A DNA stretch of 64,000 bases. Origin: Candidatus Zixiibacteriota bacterium. GTDB lineage: Bacteria; Zixibacteria; MSB-5A5; DG-27. Below are positions 11,231-20,321 of the stretch, in pieces. Position 1 is the stretch's first letter. Each line of letters opens with the position of its first letter. The DNA lies in the NCBI GenBank assembly GCA_030605835.1, contig JAUWHO010000023.1, positions 1-64,000 on the forward strand. Direction: 5' to 3'. The position numbers were made by a program, and so were the translations under genes. The notes beneath the pieces were generated by a model. The model was not told where the DNA came from. It saw nothing but the letters and a program-made list of their open reading frames with translations, and did no database searches.

Positions 11231-12394
11231 ATGACAGATAACGGCTTCTTTTTCACCTCCGAATCGGTCACCGAAGGGCATCCCGACAAAGTCTGTGACC
11301 AGATCTCCGATGCGGTCTTAGACGATGTCTTGCGTCAGGATATAAACGGCCGGGTCGCCTGCGAGGCCTTCATCACCGTAGGGCTGGTGATCGTGGGAGG
11401 AGAAATCACCACCAGCGGTTATGTGGACATGAGCGGTCTGGTTCGTAAGGTAGTGAAGGAGATCGGCTACACCCACCCCAAATACGGCTTCAACTACGAC
11501 ACCTGTGCGGTCCTGAACGCCATCGGGCCTCAGTCTCCAGACATCGCTCAAGGGGTTAATATCGGAGGTGCCGGAGACCAAGGGTTGATGGTCGGCTACG
11601 CCACCAAGGAGACTGAGACACTTATGCCGCTGCCGATCTCTCTGGCACACAAGCTCTGCCAGAGGTTAGCGGAGGTGCGCCGCCGGGGAATTCTCCCCTA
11701 TCTCGGTCCTGACGGCAAATCGCAGGTCACGGTGGAATACAAAGATGGCAAACCGCTTCGAGTTGACAACGTGGTGGCCTCCTGCCAGCATACCGAGGAG
11801 ATCCTGGATGAGACCGGAAACCTCATAACCGAGGAGGCCAAAGAACAGATCAAAAGAGAGGTGATCTTCCCTGTTGTTGGAGAGGAGCTCCGGGACTCCA
11901 GGACCAAATATTTTATCAATCCCACCGGGAAGTTCGTCACCGGGGGACCGCAGTCCGACACCGGCATGACCGGTCGGAAGATCATCGTCGACACTTACGG
12001 GGGGATGGCTCCCCACGGCGGCGGAGCCTTCTCCGGAAAGGATCCCACCAAAGTTGACCGCTCCGCTTCCTATATGGCCAGGTATATCGCCAAAAACATG
12101 GTCGCCGCCGATCTGGCGGACGAATGCACCGTCCAGCTTGCTTACGTCATCGGGGTGAAGGAGCCGGTCAGCGTCATGGTGCACACCAACTGTGACGCTA
12201 AGATTCCCGACAACCGTTTAGTGGAGTTGATCAGAAAACATTTCGTACTCACCCCCCGGGAGATAATTGAATATTTGGATTTGCTCCGACCCATCTATCT
12301 GAAGACCGCCGCTTACGGACACTTCGGCAGGGAGGAACCGGAGTTCACCTGGGAGAGAACTGACAAGGTTAAAGACTTACAACGAGACGCCTAG
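11231..12394 (+). CDS. metK: S-adenosylmethionine synthetase
   Basis: MetK makes S-adenosylmethionine from ATP and methionine. I place the start at the ATG giving [32 protein letters not shown]. An upstream in-frame GTG at 11177 would add a non-homologous leader. Signature blocks include EGHPDK, GAGDQG (here [14 protein letters not shown]), the P-loop-like [19 protein letters not shown], and [28 protein letters not shown]. The 387-residue length is normal. ahcY follows after 18 bases, so the SAM-making and SAH-clearing steps of the methyl cycle are co-transcribed. Confidence 0.97.
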   Translation: MTDNGFFFTSESVTEGHPDKVCDQISDAVLDDVLRQDINGRVACEAFITVGLVIVGGEITTSGYVDMSGLVRKVVKEIGYTHPKYGFNYDTCAVLNAIGPQSPDIAQGVNIGGAGDQGLMVGYATKETETLMPLPISLAHKLCQRLAEVRRRGILPYLGPDGKSQVTVEYKDGKPLRVDNVVASCQHTEEILDETGNLITEEAKEQIKREVIFPVVGEELRDSRTKYFINPTGKFVTGGPQSDTGMTGRKIIVDTYGGMAPHGGGAFSGKDPTKVDRSASYMARYIAKNMVAADLADECTVQLAYVIGVKEPVSVMVHTNCDAKIPDNRLVELIRKHFVLTPREIIEYLDLLRPIYLKTAAYGHFGREEPEFTWERTDKVKDLQRDA

Positions 12395-12412
12395 CCAAAG
12401 AGGGAAGCTCTG

Positions 12413-13672
12413 ATGAAAAAGAAGGATATCAAGGACATCAAACTAGCTGCCAAAGGCCGCCTGCGGATTGAATGGGCCGAACAGGATATGCCGGTCTTGA
12501 GGTTGATCCGCCAGAGGTTCAAAAAGGAGAAGCCCCTCCGGGGACTGAAACTGGCCTGCTGTCTGCACGTCACCACTGAAACCGCAAACCTGATGTCGAC
12601 CTTGAAGGCCGGGGGAGCTCAACCCTTTTTGTGCGCCTCCAACCCTCTCTCCACCCAGGACGATGTCGCCGCCTCCCTGGTGAAGGATTCTAAGATTCCG
12701 GTTTTCGCCATCCACGGCGAGAGCAACAGAGTCTACTACCAGCACATAATCGCCACCCTGGATGGTGAACCCTCCATCACCATGGACGATGGCGCCGACT
12801 TAGTCGCCACCCTGCACGGAAAAAGAAAAAAGCAAGCCGCGAATATGCTGGGAGGGACCGAGGAAACCACCACCGGAGTGATCCGTCTGCGAAGTCTGGA
12901 GCGGGAGAAGAGGTTGCTCTATCCCATAATCGCGGTCAATGACTCCAAGACCAAATACCTATTTGATAACCGTTACGGAACCGGTCAGTCCACCATCGAT
13001 GGGATTTTGCGCTGCACCAACAGGCTCCTGGCGGGCTCCAAGTTCGTGATCGCTGGCTACGGCTGGTGTGGGAGAGGCGTGGCCATGAGGGCTAAGGCGA
13101 TGGGAGCTGACGTCATCGTCACCGAGGTCAAACCCGTGAAAGCCCTGGAGGCCACCATGGACGGTCTACGGGTGATGTCAATGAATCAAGCCTGTAAGGA
13201 GGGTGATATCTTCGTCACCTTGACCGGGGATGTGAACGTCATAAGCAGAGACCACTTCCCGAAGATGAAAGATGGAGCGATTGTGGCTAACTCCGGTCAC
13301 TTCAACGTCGAGATAGATATTGAGGGCTTAAGGAAGCTCTCGCGCTCCAGAAGGAAGATGCGTGAGAATGTCGAGGAGTTTCGACTGCCGGGCGGCAAGA
13401 GGATATATCTTCTGGGGGAGGGACGTCTTATCAACCTGGCCGCTGCGGAAGGACATCCGGCCGCAGTGATGGACATGAGCTTCGCCAACCAAGCCCTGAC
13501 GGCGGAGTTCATCTGGAAAAGCAAGAAGAAACTGGAAAGGAAAGTCTATCCGGTGCCCACGGAGATCGATGACAACATTGCACGGTTGAAATTGACCTCT
13601 TTGGGAATAAGAATCGACAAACTCACGAAGGAGCAGCAGAAATATTTAGCAAGCTGGGAGCTGGGGACCTAG
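12413..13672 (+). CDS. ahcY: Adenosylhomocysteinase
   Basis: AhcY hydrolyses S-adenosylhomocysteine, the by-product of methyl transfer, to adenosine and homocysteine using bound NAD. The 419-residue protein has [31 protein letters not shown], the NNRYGTGQS-like [17 protein letters not shown], the Rossmann loop [30 protein letters not shown], and the C-terminal [25 protein letters not shown]. It lacks the ~40-residue insert of many bacterial forms and matches the shorter archaeal/thermophile type. The start ATG follows GGGAAG. Confidence 0.96.
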   Translation: MKKKDIKDIKLAAKGRLRIEWAEQDMPVLRLIRQRFKKEKPLRGLKLACCLHVTTETANLMSTLKAGGAQPFLCASNPLSTQDDVAASLVKDSKIPVFAIHGESNRVYYQHIIATLDGEPSITMDDGADLVATLHGKRKKQAANMLGGTEETTTGVIRLRSLEREKRLLYPIIAVNDSKTKYLFDNRYGTGQSTIDGILRCTNRLLAGSKFVIAGYGWCGRGVAMRAKAMGADVIVTEVKPVKALEATMDGLRVMSMNQACKEGDIFVTLTGDVNVISRDHFPKMKDGAIVANSGHFNVEIDIEGLRKLSRSRRKMRENVEEFRLPGGKRIYLLGEGRLINLAAAEGHPAAVMDMSFANQALTAEFIWKSKKKLERKVYPVPTEIDDNIARLKLTSLGIRIDKLTKEQQKYLASWELGT

Positions 13673-13717
13673 AGATTTCTCTCAGGTATCCTCTCTCAAG
13701 AAAGGGGTTAACAGACT

Positions 13718-14017
13718 ATGATACTCATTCTCTTCCGGGGAGTCATCGGTGCCTTGATCATCGTCTTCGCTTGGACAGATATCAGCGGGGCTCCGGTAAT
13801 ATTAACTGTATTAGGATTCGCCCTGGCCCTCTTCTATGGTAGATGTTGGCTACAGAAGTGTCGGATAGGAGGGGGAGCCCCAACAGTGTGTTACTGCAGG
13901 GCGATTATCGGCCTCTTAGTTGTCCTCTTTGCCTGGTGGCCCGTCAGTTGGGCAGCGATAGCCTTGACGGTGCTGGGAGGTGTTCTCTTAATCCTGTTCA
14001 GCAGAACCTGTCTGTAA
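13718..14017 (+). CDS. Small membrane protein with internal tandem duplication
   Basis: A 99-residue protein made of two similar halves. Residues about 5-45 (LFRGVIGALIIVFAWTDIS... ILTVLGFALALFYGRCWL) align with about 58-99 (YCRAIIGLLVVLFAWWPVS... ALTVLGGVLLILFSRTCL). Each half has two hydrophobic segments, so about four membrane passes are expected. It resembles small DUF2892-type (YgaP-like) membrane modules in pattern, but I cannot name a family. AAAGGGG precedes the ATG. It converges with mnmA across a hairpin. Confidence 0.65.
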   Translation: MILILFRGVIGALIIVFAWTDISGAPVILTVLGFALALFYGRCWLQKCRIGGGAPTVCYCRAIIGLLVVLFAWWPVSWAAIALTVLGGVLLILFSRTCL

Positions 14018-14050
14018 TCTCTAATTGACCAGTTCTCTTACTTCTAACGT

Positions 14051-14085
14051 TCCGTCAGGACCGAAGCGTAGCATGTCCTGACGGA
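14051..14085. terminator. Hairpin between convergent genes; member of the GTCAGGACCGAAG repeat family
   Basis: TCCGTCAGGAC and GTCCTGACGGA form an 11-bp perfect stem around a 13-base loop, between the stop of the small membrane gene and the stop of mnmA. There is no strong T-run on either side. The core GTCAGGACCGAAGCG is nearly identical to 53769-53783, and a related form sits at 54660. It is therefore both a plausible bidirectional terminator and a dispersed repeat. Confidence 0.55.
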
Positions 14086-14096
14086 CAGAATAACCC

Positions 14097-15194
14097 TCAC
14101 GACGAGACTTTCTCTATTATACCTCCCCCCAGAACTTCCTCACCATCATAAAATACCGCCGACTGTCCAGGGGTTATCGCCCTCTGAGGCTGGTCAAAGG
14201 CAACTTCAGCGGTCTTCTCATCGATGAAGCTAACCTTGGCGGGGGCAGGATTGTGTCGGTAACGAATCTTGACCTGACAGTCAAACTGCCTCTCCCGGAA
14301 ATCGGGATTGATGGTGTTGATCTTCCCAACCTCAAATTCCCTCGAGAACAGATCATCATCGCTCCCGACGTATAAGGCATTGGCAGAGGCATCGATTCTG
14401 ACGACGTAAAGAGGCGAACCGAAAGCTATCCCCAACCCCCCTCTCTGCCCGACGGTGTAGAATGCGCACCCTTTGTGTTCTCCGATTACCTCCCCGGAGA
14501 GGTTATAAACCGGCCCCGGCTTCAGATTGCTGGAACCGTTCTTCCCCCAGCGCCGCAGGAAAGCGATTATGTTCTTATCGGGAATGAAACAGACCTCCTG
14601 ACTCTCTCTTTTCCCCGCCACCTTTAGATGGCACTTTTTCGCAACTGCTCGCACTTCCCTTTTGGTCAACTCTCCCAGCGGGAACAGGGTGTGTCCAAGA
14701 TCCTGGGAAGTTAGTCCCCAGAGGGCATAAGATTGGTCTTTAGACCTATCTTTTCCCCTCTTCAATCTTTTCCCTTCCCAGATGCGAACATAATGGCCGG
14801 TCGCTAGAAACTCCGCATCCACTTGACGAGCCTTTTCCCACAAAACTTTCCACCTTATGATGGTGTTACACCGGACACAAGGGTTAGGGGTTCTGCCAGC
14901 TATATATTCATTGTAAAAGTCATCAATGATTTCCTCTTTGAACTCCCGGGAGAGGTTCAAAACGAAGTGCGGCACCTCGATCTGGGCACAAACCGATCTG
15001 GCATCCTGCATAGCTTCAAGCGAGCAACAGCGGCCGTCGGAGGCAATACTGCTCCCGACCTCAGCGAAGTCCCAGAGTTTCGTGGTCAGCCCAACGACCT
15101 CATAACCATCCTTCCTGAGAAGATAGGCGGCCACAGAGCTATCCACCCCCCCGGACATCGCCACCGCAACCCGGGGTCTTGTTTTCACTGACAT
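14097..15194 (-). CDS. mnmA: tRNA-specific 2-thiouridylase MnmA
   Basis: MnmA puts sulfur on U34 of the Lys, Glu and Gln tRNAs. The N-terminus holds the ATP PP-loop AMSGGVDSSVAAYLL (residues 12-26). The catalytic Cys pair is in NPCVRCNTIIRW and ESQEVCFIPD. The central FATGHYVRI-like segment is FLATGHYVRIW. The beta-barrel domain closes with PAKVSFIDEKTAEVAFDQPQRAITPGQSAVFYDGEEVLGGG. The length of 365 is typical. A cysteine desulfurase gene, its sulfur source, lies directly upstream on the same strand. Confidence 0.96.
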   Translation of the reverse strand: MSVKTRPRVAVAMSGGVDSSVAAYLLRKDGYEVVGLTTKLWDFAEVGSSIASDGRCCSLEAMQDARSVCAQIEVPHFVLNLSREFKEEIIDDFYNEYIAGRTPNPCVRCNTIIRWKVLWEKARQVDAEFLATGHYVRIWEGKRLKRGKDRSKDQSYALWGLTSQDLGHTLFPLGELTKREVRAVAKKCHLKVAGKRESQEVCFIPDKNIIAFLRRWGKNGSSNLKPGPVYNLSGEVIGEHKGCAFYTVGQRGGLGIAFGSPLYVVRIDASANALYVGSDDDLFSREFEVGKINTINPDFRERQFDCQVKIRYRHNPAPAKVSFIDEKTAEVAFDQPQRAITPGQSAVFYDGEEVLGGGIIEKVSS

Positions 15195-15290
15195 CTTGTA
15201 ATCAAGCTCTCGTTAACTGCGATGCGGAGACGCCCCGGAGTGGGGAAATGAGAGCCAGAGGAGTTGGAGGCTTGCCGCAGTCTACTGACA

Positions 15291-16457
15291 TCACCTGTTG
15301 AGGGACTCCACCGGGGACATGGCCCGCAATCTTTCTATAATCGGCGGCAGGGCTTTCAGAACGTAGTCAACATCTTTTTTAGTATTAAAGCGACCGAAGG
15401 AGAAGCGGACCGCGGACCTGGCGAGTTCTGGAGCTACCCCCATGGCTTCGAGCACATGTGAGGGCTCCGCGGAACCGGAGGTACACGCCGAGCCGGAGGC
15501 GACCGCCACTCCCTCCAGATCCAGGCTCAAGATGACGGCTTCGGCCTCCACCCCCTTAAAGGAGATGTTCAGGGTTCCAGGAAGCCGATTCTCGAAATCG
15601 CCGTTTAGAAGAATGTCCGGAATCTTCTCTTTCAACCCCTCGTAGAAGGAGATGCTCAAATCCATCAGGTATCGATATTCAGCATCGATCTCTTTGGAGC
15701 AAATCTCAATGGCCGCTCCCAAGCCCACGATGCCGGCGACGTTTTCAGTTCCAGCGCGGTAGTTTCTCTCGTGATGGCCTCCGTGAAAAAGAGGCGTGAT
15801 GCGAGTGCCGCTCCGGACATAAATGGCTCCCACCCCCTTGGGGCCGTATAGCTTGTGCGCCGAGAGGGAAAGAAGGTCAATTCCCATCTCCTCGACATCG
15901 ATCTTCAGCTTTCCGGTGGACTGGACGGTGTCGGAGTGGAAATAGACCCCCGCATCTCTGGCGGTCTTTGAAAGCTCCGCTATCGGCTGGATGGTCCCGA
16001 CCTCATTGTTGCCGTGCATGATAGAGACCAAGACGGTGTCCTCTCTGATGGCTTTCCTTAAGTCCTCGGGAGAAACTACTCCAGATCTATCCACTGGCAG
16101 GTAGGTGACCTCGAACCCTTGAGTCTCCAGGAAGTGACAGCTCTCCAATACCGCGTGGTGTTCAATGGAGGAAGTTATCAGGTGTCTGCCCTTGTCGCGG
16201 TTGGCAAAGGCTACACCCTTCAAGGCCAAATTATCAGACTCCGTCCCCCCAGAGGTGAAGTAGATCTCCTCCGGGTGACAGTTGAGCAGCCCCGCCACTT
16301 TCTCCCGACTGGACTCTATCGCGGTTTTCGCCTCCCGCCCGAAAGCGTGGATGCTGGAGGCGTTGCCAAAGTGAGTCTTTAGGTAGGGCAACATTGCCCT
16401 CACCACTTGAGGACACAGAGGCGTGGTGGCATTGTTGTCCAGGTAGACTTTCCTCAT
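15291..16457 (-). CDS. Cysteine desulfurase (NifS/IscS family)
   Basis: This PLP enzyme takes sulfur from cysteine and hands it to Fe-S assembly or tRNA thiolation. The 388-residue protein has MRKVYLDNNATTPL, FTSGGTESDNLAL, HAVLESC, HSDTVQSTGK, the PLP lysine in SLSAHKLYGPKGVG (K202) and the mobile-loop Cys in SGSACTSGSAEPSH (C325), typical of group I enzymes. Its start overlaps the Rrf2 gene stop by 4 bases (ATGA type). With no iscU/nifU in the window, delivery to MnmA next door is the best-supported role. It may also serve Fe-S clusters. Confidence 0.94.
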   Translation of the reverse strand: MRKVYLDNNATTPLCPQVVRAMLPYLKTHFGNASSIHAFGREAKTAIESSREKVAGLLNCHPEEIYFTSGGTESDNLALKGVAFANRDKGRHLITSSIEHHAVLESCHFLETQGFEVTYLPVDRSGVVSPEDLRKAIREDTVLVSIMHGNNEVGTIQPIAELSKTARDAGVYFHSDTVQSTGKLKIDVEEMGIDLLSLSAHKLYGPKGVGAIYVRSGTRITPLFHGGHHERNYRAGTENVAGIVGLGAAIEICSKEIDAEYRYLMDLSISFYEGLKEKIPDILLNGDFENRLPGTLNISFKGVEAEAVILSLDLEGVAVASGSACTSGSAEPSHVLEAMGVAPELARSAVRFSFGRFNTKKDVDYVLKALPPIIERLRAMSPVESLNR

Positions 16458-16903
16458 ATGGCCTCTGTTTTCTCACTTGCAGCAAGCTTCTTAGAATCCC
16501 GGAAGAGATCTCCCAAGGTGATGCCGTCCAAGAACCTGTCGAGGTTGTCCTCGACCCTTCTCCATAATCCACTGGCAACGCAGTTCTCTGACCCGACGCA
16601 GGTTTCCCGAGGACAACGATCTTTACTACAATCGGCGACTGCAAAGGGACCGTCCAAAACCTCTATAACCTCTAAGACGGTGATTTCATCTTTCGGCTTG
16701 TTGAGAAGATAACCCCCTTTTGAGCCCCTCACCGACTTAATAACGCCACCCCTGCGGAGTTTGTTGAGTAGCTGCTCCAGGTAACTTACCGGGATTTTTT
16801 GCTTCCGGGCGATACTCTTTATCCTGACCGGCCCCTGCTCGACGTTCAGGGCAATCTCAATTAAAGCCCTCACGCCGTATCGACCTCTGGTAGAAATATT
16901 CAA
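16454..16903 (-). CDS. Rrf2 family transcriptional regulator, IscR-like
   Basis: This is the first gene of the desulfurase-mnmA operon. The N-terminal winged helix reads MNISTRGRYGVRALIEIALN, then KSIARKQKIPVSYLEQLLNKLRRGGVIKSVRGSKGG (the recognition helix and wing). The cysteines C92, C97 and C102 in DCSKDRCPRETC match the Fe-S ligand spacing of IscR, with a further C108. So it likely senses Fe-S status and controls its own operon. The TTG start is supported by AGGAAGG six bases upstream. The length is 149 residues. Confidence 0.92.
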   Translation of the reverse strand: MNISTRGRYGVRALIEIALNVEQGPVRIKSIARKQKIPVSYLEQLLNKLRRGGVIKSVRGSKGGYLLNKPKDEITVLEVIEVLDGPFAVADCSKDRCPRETCVGSENCVASGLWRRVEDNLDRFLDGITLGDLFRDSKKLAASEKTEAI

Positions 16904-16940
16904 GGTTTACCTTCCTCTCTAATTTATAGAAAACAAACCA

Positions 16941-16969
16941 AATATAAAATCTACTACCCTTTCTGTCAA
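16941..16969 (-). promoter_or_regulatory. Strong sigma-70-type promoter of the Rrf2-desulfurase-mnmA operon
   Basis: Read on the minus strand, TTGACA, a 17-base spacer and TATATT lie about 40 bases before the Rrf2 TTG start. This is close to full consensus. AT-rich sequence downstream of the -10 box could hold an autoregulatory site, but no clear IscR palindrome was seen. Confidence 0.65.
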
Positions 16970-17008
16970 GCTTCATAGATTCAACCGCGACTGGGCCCCT
17001 AGTGTTTC

Positions 17009-17656
17009 TCAAATCCCACTCTTTTCAATCTCTACCACAAACTGGCGGCAGGTGGAGGCGATCTGGTCGGCGGAGACAATTGCGGATATGACCGCCACCC
17101 CAGAAGCCCCCGCGGATAGGACCGCGCCCACATTTTCGAGATTGATTCCTCCTATTACGAAAATCGGTATAGGAGATTGTGCCCTGACCTCCTTTATGAG
17201 GTTAATTCCCCGGGGGTAATCGATCTCTTTGGTATCGGTCTGATATATCGGCCCCAGCCCCAGGTAATCCGCACCCGCTTCTATGGCCTTTGTAGCTTGC
17301 TCTACATTGGAAGCAGACACTCCGATAATCTTGTCTCCTCCGAGCATCTCCCGGGCCTTTCTGCAATCGAGATCCTTTTGCCCCAGGTGGACACCGTCGG
17401 CATCGATTTCGGCGGCAATTTCGACCCGGTCGTTGATTACGAGAGGTATATCGTTCCTCCTGGTGACCTTCAGGAGTTCGGTGGCGGTCTGCTTGAATTC
17501 GTCATCGGGCAGGTGCTTTTCTCGATATTGAACCATGTCCACCCCCCCCCAGAGCGCCCTCTTTACCACCTCAATCTCCGACCTCCCCCGGGAGAGCCTG
17601 CTGTCAGTGATGAGATAGAGACGCACCTTCTTTAATAGGCCACTTCTTTCCCGCAT
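17009..17656 (-). CDS. thiE: Thiamine-phosphate synthase
   Basis: ThiE couples the pyrimidine and thiazole halves into thiamine monophosphate. The 215-residue TIM barrel shows LYLITDSRL, VDMVQYREKHLPDDEF (phosphate/pyrimidine contact), PLVINDRVEIAAEIDADGVHLGQKDLD, GVSASNVEQATKAIEAGADYLGLGPIYQTDTK, and PIFVIGGINLENV with the C-terminal GVAVISAIVSA. The 5' end overlaps the upstream peptidase gene by 25 bases. No other thiamine genes and no TPP riboswitch are visible here. Confidence 0.94.
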   Translation of the reverse strand: MRERSGLLKKVRLYLITDSRLSRGRSEIEVVKRALWGGVDMVQYREKHLPDDEFKQTATELLKVTRRNDIPLVINDRVEIAAEIDADGVHLGQKDLDCRKAREMLGGDKIIGVSASNVEQATKAIEAGADYLGLGPIYQTDTKEIDYPRGINLIKEVRAQSPIPIFVIGGINLENVGAVLSAGASGVAVISAIVSADQIASTCRQFVVEIEKSGI

Positions 17657-18393
17657 TTTGCAAACCTCTCCGCCGCCGCGACAAAGGCTTTGAACAATCG
17701 TCTGGTGGATTCTCTACGGGGCATCGCCTCCGGATGCCACTGCACTCCTAAGGTGAAGCTATCACCGCTCAACTCAATCCCCTCGATTACCCCGTCCGGG
17801 GCTCTGGCAACGGCCTTGAGATCCTTCCCCAGCCGATTCACGACCTGATGATGACTGCTGTTCACGTTCAAACTTGACTGCCCCAGTATTCTCCTCAGGT
17901 GGGAGCCCCTGTCGATCTCTACCCTGTGGTAGAGGTTATAATCCACCCGCCCTTTCTGGTAGTGCCTCAACGTCCGAGAGGGATAAAGCGACAAGTCCTG
18001 ATAGAGAGTGCCGCCCAGGGCCACGTTCAAGACCTGCGTTCCCCGACAGATGGCAAATATCGGCACCTTCCTTTTCATCGCCTCCCCAATCAACTCGATC
18101 TCCAGTCGGTCCCGGAAACTGCCTACTCTGCCGACGTTTTCCACCTTCCTCTGGCGGTAGTATTTTGGATGAAGATCGATGCCACCGGATAGAAGCAGCC
18201 CCGCTGACTGAGACATGAACTCTTTGGCCAATCTATGATCCTTCAGACCGGGGATTAAGACCGGGAAGCCTCCGGAGGATTCGACTAGCTCAAAATACTG
18301 TCTCTTGATGAAATCGAAGGAGAAGGGGGTCGGGAATTTTCTCCCTTGACCTTCGGGCTCTTCATTGATTGTGATTCCTATGAGTGGTCTCAT
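17632..18393 (-). CDS. Gamma-glutamyl-gamma-aminobutyrate hydrolase family protein (class I amidotransferase fold)
   Basis: A PuuD-like peptidase C26 protein of 253 residues. It opens with PLIGITIN, has LLLSGGIDLHPKYY, the nucleophile elbow FAICRGTQVLNVALGGTLYQDL (C116) and VQWHPEAM with the catalytic His and Glu. Family members cleave gamma-glutamyl amides. The real substrate here is open, because no putrescine-utilisation genes are near. It overlaps thiE and is 8 bases from the bamA/tamA-like gene, so it may simply share their transcript. Confidence 0.88.
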   Translation of the reverse strand: MRPLIGITINEEPEGQGRKFPTPFSFDFIKRQYFELVESSGGFPVLIPGLKDHRLAKEFMSQSAGLLLSGGIDLHPKYYRQRKVENVGRVGSFRDRLEIELIGEAMKRKVPIFAICRGTQVLNVALGGTLYQDLSLYPSRTLRHYQKGRVDYNLYHRVEIDRGSHLRRILGQSSLNVNSSHHQVVNRLGKDLKAVARAPDGVIEGIELSGDSFTLGVQWHPEAMPRRESTRRLFKAFVAAAERFAKCGKEVAY

Positions 18394-18401
18394 GACTTCC
18401 C

Positions 18402-20315
18402 TCAGAACGCGTAAAGGATGCTCAGATGGAACCTGCCTCCAGAGCTATCGCCGGCAGTTATTATCCGCCTGGCGTAATCGAAGCGCAAGGGCCCCACCGG
18501 GGTGAAAAAGACAATTCCCACTCCCCCGGTGAGCCGGAGGTCTTCCAAGTTGATATGTTCAGCTTCATACCAGAGGTTCCCGACGTCGAGGAAGAGCTGG
18601 CCTCCCAAACGCCAGAAGAGGTTTTTCCGGAACTCAATGTTTCCCACCGCCAGCACCTTGCCTCCCACGGGATCCCCGTAGAGGGTAGAATCGTCCGTAT
18701 TTGCACCGGTGTATACGGGTCCCAGGGTCGCCTCTCGGTAACCGCGAATAGTGTAAGCTCCCCCCAGAAAGAGGCGATCTTCGGAGGGAACCTCTTCCAC
18801 CTCCGTATCCCCGAACTCTGTCACCAGGCTCCCCTTAATGCGAGTCGCCAGCACTCCCCCGAGAAACCAGCGGTTGTAGCGAGCCCAGGAGAACTCATAT
18901 TTCAGCAGATCGATATCCCCCCCGAGAAAACCGCCGACATACTCAATCGAAAAATTCGTCAGGGAACCGCCACTGGGGGTGAAGATGTTACTGCGGCTGT
19001 CCTTGCTCAGATTCACAATCAACTTCCTTCTAACCTTAATCTCTTCTTCGGCTCTGAAGGTTGCCTGTTGATCCTCGGGGATGTCATGAACATGAATATG
19101 TTCATACTGATAGGTCAAGCCCACGAAATAGACCCGGTGCAACTCCCGACTGAGACCGAAGGAGGCGGAGAAATCATCGTAAACGTAATCACGGTGGAGC
19201 GGCAATTTGCCGGGCTCATAGGTGAAATCCAGGCTCAAGGGGGTCCGCGGCAGAATCCACCAGGGCCACAGGTAGGAAACCGAGAAGCGGTTGCGGTAGT
19301 TGTCCCAGTCCGGGATTATTTGAAAGCCAGAGGAGAAAGAGAGGCTCAGCCGGTGCCCGCGTCTCCAGATATTGCGGTTTCCCCATGCTACCGAGGTCTC
19401 GAAGGTGAGATCGCGCTCGTAGTCCTGACCGGCACCAAGCTTCAAATTCACGTAATTGGATTTTCTCTCTCCAACGGTCAACAGCATATCTGCCCTGAGA
19501 GGGTCGGGGGAGGCCTCCATCGGAGAGAGGGAAACATAGCTGAAAAGACCGGTGGAATACAGATACTGCTGGCTGTCGATGATCTTTCTGCGACGGTATA
19601 TCTCCCCCTCCTTGAAGGTGACCTCTCTTCTGGCGACGTCGTCGTGAGTCTTGTCCAGCCCTATGATTTCCAATCTCCCGAAATGGACAAGCTTCCCGGG
19701 ATCTATCGAAAAAGCTACCGTCGCGGATCTGAAATCTTCAGAGGTCTCCACCCCCACCTGCACCTCCGCATGAGGATAACCGTGGTCGGCGTAAATCTCT
19801 TTAATCCCCAGGGCAACCTGACGAAGCGCGGTCCTATCCAGAGGGGAACCCGGCATGATGGTCTTGAAATTCTTCCAGACCCGGTCGCTGAATTCCCCAA
19901 TATCCCCGATCAGCTTTATCTCTTCGATTGAAGTCTGGGGACCTTCGTAGATGACCACCTGTAATGGTACCCGATCTTCCCGGCTACCGGGCTCGGCCTC
20001 GACAGTGGAGGTGGCCTTAAGGTAGCCCTGAGAGTGATAGAAAGAATCAATGGAGGCGGCCTCAAATTGCAGCAGGCGCTCGGTAATTCTCCTCTTTTTC
20101 TGGAAGAGGTGATACCAGCGTTTCTCCTCCAACACCATCTGTTTTTTGATTTCCTCGTCACCGAAGTGATAGTTTCCGGTGATGTCTATCCTCTCGACGA
20201 TATTGGGAGCCACACTGCTGCCGGGGAGCTGCCCGGCTTGATTGCAGAAGGCCGCCGGAGCGGAAAGGAATAGCCCCAAAAGGAGAACCATCCCGAATCT
20301 ACGGGGGGCAATCAT
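18402..20315 (-). CDS. BamA/TamA family outer membrane protein (Omp85)
   Basis: A 637-residue Omp85 protein. Residues 1-24 form a signal peptide (MVLLLGLFLSAPAAFC). Three POTRA-like domains follow (IVERIDITGNYHFGDEEIKKQM; TSIEEIKLIGDIGEFSD; VHFGRLEIIGLDKTHDD). The barrel occupies roughly 290-637, with the lid-loop motif FLGGAYTIRGYREATLGP and a final strand ending in aromatic Phe (LHLSILYAF), as required for outer-membrane insertion. The tamB-like gene lies immediately upstream (6-base gap), so the pair probably acts as the TamA-TamB envelope system. BamA itself is a less likely alternative. Confidence 0.9.
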   Translation of the reverse strand: MIAPRRFGMVLLLGLFLSAPAAFCNQAGQLPGSSVAPNIVERIDITGNYHFGDEEIKKQMVLEEKRWYHLFQKKRRITERLLQFEAASIDSFYHSQGYLKATSTVEAEPGSREDRVPLQVVIYEGPQTSIEEIKLIGDIGEFSDRVWKNFKTIMPGSPLDRTALRQVALGIKEIYADHGYPHAEVQVGVETSEDFRSATVAFSIDPGKLVHFGRLEIIGLDKTHDDVARREVTFKEGEIYRRRKIIDSQQYLYSTGLFSYVSLSPMEASPDPLRADMLLTVGERKSNYVNLKLGAGQDYERDLTFETSVAWGNRNIWRRGHRLSLSFSSGFQIIPDWDNYRNRFSVSYLWPWWILPRTPLSLDFTYEPGKLPLHRDYVYDDFSASFGLSRELHRVYFVGLTYQYEHIHVHDIPEDQQATFRAEEEIKVRRKLIVNLSKDSRSNIFTPSGGSLTNFSIEYVGGFLGGDIDLLKYEFSWARYNRWFLGGVLATRIKGSLVTEFGDTEVEEVPSEDRLFLGGAYTIRGYREATLGPVYTGANTDDSTLYGDPVGGKVLAVGNIEFRKNLFWRLGGQLFLDVGNLWYEAEHINLEDLRLTGGVGIVFFTPVGPLRFDYARRIITAGDSSGGRFHLSILYAF

Positions 20316-20321
20316 AAGTCC

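Noticed and set aside
18426-19931. A 501-codon open frame on the plus strand opposite the Omp85 gene
   Set aside because: It mirrors a well-supported gene in GC-rich DNA. Its translation has no recognisable motif and low-complexity composition.
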